Of a stretch of DNA of 6,522 nt, positions 5,695 through 6,522 are shown one piece after another. Position numbers and translations under genes: made by a program. This stretch comes from Cyclobacteriaceae bacterium (GTDB taxonomy: Bacteria > Bacteroidota > Bacteroidia > Cytophagales > Cyclobacteriaceae), in NCBI GenBank assembly GCA_025358195.1, contig JANYKP010000295.1, forward strand, positions 1-6,522, written 5' to 3'. The notes under the pieces are model-generated. The model worked only from the letters and a program-made list of their open reading frames with translations, had not been told where the DNA came from and ran no database searches. Within the stretch, counting starts at the first letter, position 1. The number at the start of each line of letters is the position of its first letter.

Positions 5695-6156
5695 TCACTT
5701 TACTTTTTTTGTGCCCACCCCGTATTTATATACAAGCTTTCCTCCCAGATCCGCTGTTTTTGCCAATAAGCCACTCCCTGCCAGTCCTGCCAGGAATAAG
5801 AGAATTGCAATGAAACGTTTGATGTCTAATTTTTTCCAGAAGAGAAAAGTACGGACTGCGGTATAAAGACTAAAGTATAGCAGCGTATATAACGCCCAAT
5901 CGGCATGATAGCTCGCAGTCAACTCCGCATTCATCGGTACTGAAACGGAATCAACGGCCTGTCTGCCGCTGAGATATGTGACAAAACTGGCCAATGCAGC
6001 AAAAATGAACAGTGTCATTACCGAATTGCGTAACCAGTCTTTTTTCCATACCAGATAAAGGAAATCCAAAAACACGGCTGTGATCAGCAGGGCAATGGGA
6101 AAATGCACCAGCATAGGATGAATATTGGGTGCCCAATCAGGAAGTAGATTTTGCAT
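5695..6156 (-). CDS. DUF2231 four-helix membrane protein
   Basis: A 153-residue integral membrane protein. IHPMLVHFPIALL (residues 12-24) is the DUF2231 opening motif with two histidines framing the first helix. Three more hydrophobic segments follow, and it ends ADLGGKLVYKYGVGT, the family's C-terminal glycine-rich motif. DUF2231 proteins often sit beside c-type cytochrome, copper or heavy-metal genes, but their activity is not established; the conserved HP and HFP histidines could ligate haem or metal. This copy lacks the Met-rich tail of its paralogue at 313-1218. The ATG at 6154-6156 was chosen because it places the HPxxVHFP motif close to the N-terminus as in the other copy. An upstream in-frame TTG at 6205-6207 adds 17 residues with no family match. 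Confidence 0.87.
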   Translation of the reverse strand: MQNLLPDWAPNIHPMLVHFPIALLITAVFLDFLYLVWKKDWLRNSVMTLFIFAALASFVTYLSGRQAVDSVSVPMNAELTASYHADWALYTLLYFSLYTAVRTFLFWKKLDIKRFIAILLFLAGLAGSGLLAKTADLGGKLVYKYGVGTKKVK

Positions 6157-6239
6157 TAGCAACTTGGAATAAAAGAAATTAATTATTTGCCGCGCCAGGC
6201 AATACAAAGCGCAGCCAGAAACCTAACTGAAGAGGTTCT
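6157..6239 (-). other. Short spacer before the DUF2231 gene
   Basis: An 83-base spacer between the partial small protein and the DUF2231 start. It holds two minor five-base-pair hairpins on the minus strand (AACCT/AGGTT and TTGCC/GGCAA). Neither is followed by a T run, so no terminator is called and read-through is plausible. No promoter could be identified. Confidence 0.35.
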
Positions 6240-6522
6240 TCAAATAATGAAAGAAGGAGGTGCTCGTAGTGAGCGGGAGTAGAAAACTGTTATTAGTGGT
6301 ATTCGATCACCCATCGGAGGATGAAAAATGTTATGATCCGCTATAGCAAAAAGTATTATGAATTCTGGGAGAAGGTCGGCAAATTGAATGTTGCCTTTCA
6401 CGAGATTGTCTATTGAAACATGATTAACCACGATATCAGCATTGCTTGTGTGGCTAAGGAAATAAAGTTGTCCGCCATCCCCCTGATCTTTTTTTGAACC
6501 ATCATCGTGGGGTACATTGGAA
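6240..6522 (-). CDS. C-terminal part of an unrecognised small protein (start lies beyond the right edge)
   Basis: The minus-strand frame is open from the right edge to TGA 6240-6242, giving 94 residues. It begins near SNVPHDDGSKKDQGDGG, continues QLYFLSHTSNADIVVNHVS, and ends with PPMGDRIPLITVFYSRSLRAPPSFII. The Pro-Pro pairs and the FYSRSLRAPP ending resemble the C-termini of short Bacteroidota proteins found near metal-efflux or TonB-receptor genes (HYC_CC_PP and DUF6660-like families). This resemblance is from memory and only approximate; the diagnostic HYC and CC motifs would lie upstream, outside the window. An internal ATG at 6429-6431 would give only 63 residues and cut into the readable domain, so the gene more likely starts outside. 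It is followed after 83 bases by the DUF2231 gene, probably in the same operon. Confidence 0.6.
   Translation of the reverse strand, partial: SNVPHDDGSKKDQGDGGQLYFLSHTSNADIVVNHVSIDNLVKGNIQFADLLPEFIILFAIADHNIFHPPMGDRIPLITVFYSRSLRAPPSFII

Noticed and set aside
6157..6207. TTG start extending the DUF2231 protein by 17 residues
   Set aside because: The extension has no family match, and the ATG at 6154-6156 gives the usual short N-terminus.

Overview
The window reads as a chromosomal or island fragment from a Bacteroidota bacterium, probably in the Chitinophagia/Sphingobacteriia/Cytophagia range. This is inferred from the moderate-to-low GC, A-rich leaders without clear Shine-Dalgarno sequences, and the protein families present: a Bacteroidota-style CopA multicopper oxidase, DUF2231 membrane proteins, a SnoaL/NTF2-like secreted protein ending in a SARRP-type tail, and a lipoprotein with a LamG/DUF1080-like domain. 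Every convincing gene lies on the minus strand, so the biological order runs from the right end to the left end.

Right part (6522 down to 2939): the 3' end of an unrecognised small protein, a four-helix DUF2231 membrane protein, a lipoprotein with a His/Glu/Lys-rich linker and a jelly-roll-like domain, a secreted NTF2-like protein, a class I SAM methyltransferase and an AraC-family regulator. Spacing is short (83, 65, 32, 38 and 11 bases with the starts preferred here), which fits one or two operons. The methyltransferase may instead start upstream and overlap its neighbour by 43 bases.

Middle (2938 down to 2153): about 390 bases without a recognised gene. It holds two tiny overlapping ORFs (30 and 43 codons, joined by an ATGA) just upstream of a 112-residue protein with 19 cysteines. 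That protein matches the cytosolic four-helix-bundle copper storage family (Csp3/DUF326). A strong hairpin followed by a T run closes this unit.

Left part (2105 down to 1): a classical short-chain dehydrogenase, then a second DUF2231 membrane protein whose C-terminal tail of about 120 residues is extraordinarily methionine-rich and free of histidine and cysteine. Seven bases later comes the N-terminus of a periplasmic CopA/PcoA multicopper oxidase, which runs off the window.

Taken together this looks like a copper-handling locus. Csp3 would bind Cu(I) in the cytosol. The Met-rich membrane protein could bind Cu(I) at the membrane and may work with the multicopper oxidase, which is expected to oxidise periplasmic Cu(I). 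The AraC regulator, methyltransferase, SDR and lipoprotein are accessory or stress genes whose link to copper is positional only. The most interesting elements are the DUF2231-(Met-rich tail) architecture paired with copA and the undescribed small ORFs ahead of csp3.
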